Positions 60,664 through 64,000 of a DNA stretch of 64,000 nucleotides are shown in pieces; position 1 is the stretch's first letter; the number at the start of each line of letters is the position of its first letter. Source of the DNA: Candidatus Bathyarchaeota archaeon (GTDB lineage: Archaea; Thermoproteota; Bathyarchaeia; Bathyarchaeales; Bathycorpusculaceae); assembly GCA_026014735.1 (NCBI GenBank), contig JAOZHT010000003.1:354180-418179 (forward strand), written 5' to 3'. Under the pieces are notes generated by a model. That model ran no database searches. It saw nothing but the letters and a program-made list of their open reading frames with translations, and was not told where the DNA came from. A program made the translations under genes and the position numbers.

Positions 60664-62241
60664 ATGCCAAAGTTAGGTAAGAAGAAACAGGAAGAAGTCG
60701 TAGTTACTCAGCAGACCCCCGATGAGGAGCTTGTTGCCTACCTGGGAATTCAGGGCTACCAGGTGCCCGAAGGCTACACGCAGATTGAAAGCTACCCCCT
60801 TAATCCCCCCTACTCGTACGCCTGGGTTTTCCAAGATGACTCCGAAGGCAGCTACTTCTACGTCGTGGACGAGTTGCCTATGTCACGGGAGGAACGTGAA
60901 GCCTACAAGCGCCTAAAAAGCATCCTTGAATATGAACTTAAAGCCCCCAGCGTCGATGAGTCACTGGTTGAATCCTTCCATCGGCAGCTACCCGCGATTC
61001 TGGATGCACATAAGCAGGCTTTTGGCGGCATCAACCAGGTGGGGCTGCGCAAACTCAACTATTACCTCGAGAAAGACCTCATCGGCTACGGCAAAATCGA
61101 CGGGCTCATCTGCGACCCCTACATCGAAGACATCAGCTGCCTGGGCCTCAACAAACCCGTATACATTTACCACCGCAAATACAGCAACGCCCGCACCAAC
61201 ATAATCTTCACTGACGAGGAAGAACTCGATGACTTCATAACACGCATCGTCCACCGCCAGGGCAAACACGTCAGCATAGCCCATCCCATCGTGGACCTCA
61301 CTTTACCGGGCAAGCACCGACTAGCCGTTTCGTTTGGCAAGGAAACCACGCCGGCGGGCACCAGCTTCACCATCAGAAAATTCAAGGAAGACCCCCTCAC
61401 CATCGTCGACTTAATCATGAATGAAACCATCGATGAATCTATCGCTGCCTACCTCTGGATGCTTATGGAGAACAAGATGTCAGTGATGGTTGTGGGCCCC
61501 ACGGGTGCAGGAAAAACCACGGCGTTAAACGCCATTGCCTGCCTTGTCCGCCCAGACTACAAGATGATATCGGTCGAGGAAGTTCAGGAAGTTAATTTGC
61601 CCCAGGAGAACTGGGTATCAACCATTGCCCGCACGGGTTTTGGCGGAGACAGCGACGGCGAAGTCACCCTCTATGACCTCATCAAATCCGCTGTGCGGCA
61701 TCGCCCAACGATGATTTTGGTGGGCGAAATCAGGGGTGAAGAAGCATATGTGCTGTTTCAGGCTTTAGCCACAGGACACGGCGGCTTATGCACCATGCAC
61801 GCAGATGATGTGGAAACCGTGGTGAAGCGGTTGACGCAGCCGCCCATGAATATTCCCCAGACGATTCTTTCGCTGATGAACTGCGTCATCGTGGTTAAGC
61901 AGGTTAGCAGCGGATTCAACATCCATCAACGCAAAGGGTCCGTGCGCAAATTCGTTAAAGTCGCCGAGATCGAAAGCAACGGCGCCTCCCAGGAAGTCTT
62001 CAACTGGAATCCCTCATCGGATACCTTCCAATGCAGCGTGGACCAAAGTTACCTCTTCGCCAAGATTGCCCAATCCGTTGATGCACCCGTCAGCGTTGTA
62101 ATGCAGGAGTTTGAGCGTCGCAAACGGATTCTACTCAACATGGTGGAGCATAACATGCGTGACTTCCGAAGCGTGCATAAAGCCCTTAACAGTTCACTGA
62201 ACCTTGAGGCGCTTGAGGCTCAACAGGAAGAGGCTGAGTAA
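60664..62241 (+). CDS. Type IV pilus assembly ATPase (TadA/ArlI/VirB11 family)
   Basis: A 525-residue hexameric secretion ATPase. Walker A VGPTGAGKTTALNA at about residues 277-290, Walker B MILVGEIRGEEAY near 349, with the conserved Asp and His boxes between and after (ISVEEVQEVNLPQENW, ATGHGGLCTMHADDVETVVKRL). The N-terminal 250 residues are the usual winged region. It powers pilus assembly. ATG 60664 lies just after the upstream stop; an ATG at 60655 would overlap. It is not joined to archaellum genes, so adhesion or aggregation pili are more likely than swimming. Confidence 0.93.
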   Translation: MPKLGKKKQEEVVVTQQTPDEELVAYLGIQGYQVPEGYTQIESYPLNPPYSYAWVFQDDSEGSYFYVVDELPMSREEREAYKRLKSILEYELKAPSVDESLVESFHRQLPAILDAHKQAFGGINQVGLRKLNYYLEKDLIGYGKIDGLICDPYIEDISCLGLNKPVYIYHRKYSNARTNIIFTDEEELDDFITRIVHRQGKHVSIAHPIVDLTLPGKHRLAVSFGKETTPAGTSFTIRKFKEDPLTIVDLIMNETIDESIAAYLWMLMENKMSVMVVGPTGAGKTTALNAIACLVRPDYKMISVEEVQEVNLPQENWVSTIARTGFGGDSDGEVTLYDLIKSAVRHRPTMILVGEIRGEEAYVLFQALATGHGGLCTMHADDVETVVKRLTQPPMNIPQTILSLMNCVIVVKQVSSGFNIHQRKGSVRKFVKVAEIESNGASQEVFNWNPSSDTFQCSVDQSYLFAKIAQSVDAPVSVVMQEFERRKRILLNMVEHNMRDFRSVHKALNSSLNLEALEAQQEEAE

Positions 62242-62242
62242 A

Positions 62243-63775
62243 ATGAAGGCGGCACCTCGCAGTGGAGCATCAGGCAAAGTTTTCGGTTTACTCAACAGGG
62301 CAACCAGTGAGGAACGCGAAAAAACCGAGGCGGAGCTTCCCTTCGCCGTCATGATTTTTACGCTTATGGCTGCCAGCGGCATCTCGCCCTATGACAGCTG
62401 GAAGAAGATGCGTAAACTCAGCTTTCTGCCAATCTTCAAAAAAGAAGCCGATGAGGTTGTGCGGCAGGTTGAGGTTTTAGGCAAGGATCCCTTGACGGTT
62501 ATGTATCAGCGGGCGGAGGTTACGCAGTCTAAGCTTTACCGCAACTTTTTAGGCGGCTTTGTTTCGTCGGTGCGTAGCGGCGGCAAACTGGTTGATTACA
62601 TGAAAAGCCAGCTTAAATCCATCTTTGAGTTGCGCTACATTAACCTTAACCGCTCCATAGAGCGCATCGCCGCGTTGGTGGAGGCTTACTCGGTTATGCT
62701 TATTGTGGTCTTGTGCACCTACATCCTCTTTGTGGTTTTTTCGTCGTCGAGCGTTATGGATTTGCTGTCCAGCACCTCCATCACGATTTCGCCTGCCATG
62801 TCCTACATCATAGCCTTCATCATTATGCCTGTGATGTCGGGTTTTTTCATCATGATAGCGCATAACATGCAGCGCAGCGCGTTTCCCGATTTAAAAGACC
62901 TCTACAGGCGAGCCTTAATGTTCATCATCCCTGCCTTCGTGGTTATTGGGCTGTTTGCGTCTGTTAGTGCGCTGCAGGAGGCGATAAAGCCGCTGGGGCT
63001 CCCCGAAGTCGCCACAATCGCCCTTGTAGGTGCCACCACGCCGCTTGCCATCCAGTATTACCGTATAGCAAAAATAAACTATAACGCCGAGGAATCCATA
63101 CCCAGCTTCATACGGGACATAACTGAATCCCAAAAAACCGGGTTATCCCCCGAGAAAAGCATCGTGCAAGCCACCAAACGCAAAGACTACGGTTCCTTCA
63201 CAAAGTTTCTGGAGTTAATCCGCAGCCAAATCGAATGGGGCATCCCTCTGCGTAAAACCTTCGAAAACATACGTAAGGATATCCGCAGCTGGTTTGTCGT
63301 GGTTAACTTCGCCATGATGGTGGAGACGCTGGAGATCGGCGGAAACTCGATTCAGTCCCTTGAAATCCTCAGTGAGTACAGCGAAAAAGAGCGTGAACTG
63401 CAGGTTAACCGGCGGGCGCTGCTTAAACCCTATATTCTTTTGGCTTTCATGTGGAGCGCACTTATCGCCGTCACCACAACCATCGTGGCGTTGACAACCA
63501 CCATGATGACTGGCATCGTCAGCTCAGACCTTTCCTCTATTGCAACCATAGCCATGCAGGATCAGCTTAAGCTGTTCTCGGTGGGCATCATCATTCAATG
63601 CTGGATTTCAGGGTTCTTCATCGGCAAAATCAGCGAAGGCAACTTCGGCGCAGGCTTCAAAATCGCTGCTATGCTATCCGCCACCGCCTATCTGTCTTTG
63701 GTGCTCTCGCAGGTGCTGCTTGCAGGCGCCTTCACAATCGTGCCCATCAACCCGGGTGGAGGAGGGTTCGGGTAA
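62243..63775 (+). CDS. Type IV pilus membrane platform protein (TadC/ArlJ family)
   Basis: A 510-residue protein with two T2SSF (GspF-type) repeats: the first half (FAVMIFTLMAASGISPYDSW, KLYRNFLGGFVSSVRSGG) and the second (GLSPEKSIVQATKRKDYG, FAMMVETLEIGGNSIQSLEIL), each followed by helices. The ATPase docks here to drive pilin assembly. ATG 62243, one base after the TAA of the ATPase gene. The stop overlaps the start of the next gene (TAATG). Confidence 0.9.
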   Translation: MKAAPRSGASGKVFGLLNRATSEEREKTEAELPFAVMIFTLMAASGISPYDSWKKMRKLSFLPIFKKEADEVVRQVEVLGKDPLTVMYQRAEVTQSKLYRNFLGGFVSSVRSGGKLVDYMKSQLKSIFELRYINLNRSIERIAALVEAYSVMLIVVLCTYILFVVFSSSSVMDLLSSTSITISPAMSYIIAFIIMPVMSGFFIMIAHNMQRSAFPDLKDLYRRALMFIIPAFVVIGLFASVSALQEAIKPLGLPEVATIALVGATTPLAIQYYRIAKINYNAEESIPSFIRDITESQKTGLSPEKSIVQATKRKDYGSFTKFLELIRSQIEWGIPLRKTFENIRKDIRSWFVVVNFAMMVETLEIGGNSIQSLEILSEYSEKERELQVNRRALLKPYILLAFMWSALIAVTTTIVALTTTMMTGIVSSDLSSIATIAMQDQLKLFSVGIIIQCWISGFFIGKISEGNFGAGFKIAAMLSATAYLSLVLSQVLLAGAFTIVPINPGGGGFG

Positions 63776-64000
63776 TGCCTTCAAGCGCCTTTGACACCTT
63801 CTTTGCATGCACCATTATTGTGGCGGCGGCTTTGATCGCCATCGCTTTTTTGGGCTCCACGCTGCAGGCCACGATAACGGGCAGCCAAGACATCAATAAG
63901 GACAGCTACCTGCAGGCAATAGCGGACCGCATCGTAGCGGGCTCGGGCTCCCCAACTGATTGGGGCACGGGAAGCGCGGTACCTGACGATTTCGGTTTAG
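63775..64000 (+). CDS. Pilin-like protein, truncated by the window end
   Basis: ATG 63775 overlaps the TAA of the platform gene. The product begins MPSSAFDTFFACTIIVAAAL, continuing through a helix (LIAIAFLGSTLQA), then a polar outer part. It has the layout of a minor pilin. The right end is cut off, so length and function cannot be given. Confidence 0.65.
   Translation, partial: MPSSAFDTFFACTIIVAAALIAIAFLGSTLQATITGSQDINKDSYLQAIADRIVAGSGSPTDWGTGSAVPDDFGL

Noticed and set aside
1-64000. CRISPR arrays, rRNA genes and insertion sequences
   Set aside because: No regular spaced repeats, no rRNA-like stretches and no transposase genes were seen on either strand.

Overview
The window is archaeal. 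It carries a P1/L12 ribosomal stalk protein, an archaeal-type ATP-dependent DNA ligase, a bifunctional phosphoglucose/phosphomannose isomerase, inositol-1-phosphate synthase, a SPOUT (DUF171-type) RNA methyltransferase, a dolichol-phosphate-mannose-type synthase, an archaeal type IV pilus ATPase with its membrane platform, class III-like prepilins, TATA-box promoters, and two tRNAs with the CCA tail encoded. The mix of PQQ-type beta-propeller surface proteins, DUF2341, PEF-CTERM-like tails and HdeD/VIT-like membrane proteins resembles Candidatus Bathyarchaeia (Thermoproteota). That placement is inference; no rRNA gene is present.

Layout. 1-10.8 kb: one tightly packed plus-strand surface-polysaccharide operon (DUF2341 exoprotein, nucleotide-sugar 3,4-ketoisomerase, left-handed beta-helix acyltransferase, FemAB-like GNAT, GT2, GT4, DUF362, Gfo/Idh/MocA oxidoreductase, Wzx-type flippase), then two small membrane-protein genes. 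11-16.5 kb: a DUF457 membrane protein and an Asp/Glu-racemase-family enzyme. These are followed by an accessory patch with a RelE-type toxin-antitoxin pair, a decayed copy of the racemase 3' end, a type IIG-like restriction-modification gene and a lone ribbon-helix-helix protein. 17-36 kb: scattered housekeeping genes (radical SAM enzyme, DUF998, VIT-like, HdeD, degenerate SelB/EF-Tu-like protein, L12, presenilin-like protease, SPOUT methylase, PGI/PMI, nitroreductase, Ino1, ligase, thioredoxin, MscL, BrkB) and tRNA-Ile. 36-51 kb: a large beta-propeller surface protein with strong expression signals, M48 protease, tRNA-Asp, a polytopic GT-C-like protein, a NapH-type iron-sulfur membrane protein, a PAS histidine kinase and a YCF48-like PEF-CTERM protein. 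51-64 kb: a second glycan region (GT39-like enzyme, an unusual pyruvyltransferase-FrhB fusion, DPM synthase, GT2) running into a type IV pilus operon that leaves the window.

The two glycan regions and the pilus operon fit together as a cell-surface assembly programme: sugars are made and modified, attached to lipid carriers, flipped, and placed on surface proteins or pilins. The most unusual observations are: a 20-bp TATA-plus-G-tract element repeated at dispersed intergenic sites, two of which also share an upstream box; the fusion of a pyruvyltransferase to an iron-sulfur FrhB-like domain; a duplicated gene end flanking a toxin-antitoxin module; a perfect 17-bp palindrome between two divergent ribbon-helix-helix genes; two small cysteine-rich genes too short or broken to be called automatically (46267-46446, and a frameshifted one at 27226-27397); and several genes whose coding sequence seems to begin upstream of any standard start codon.
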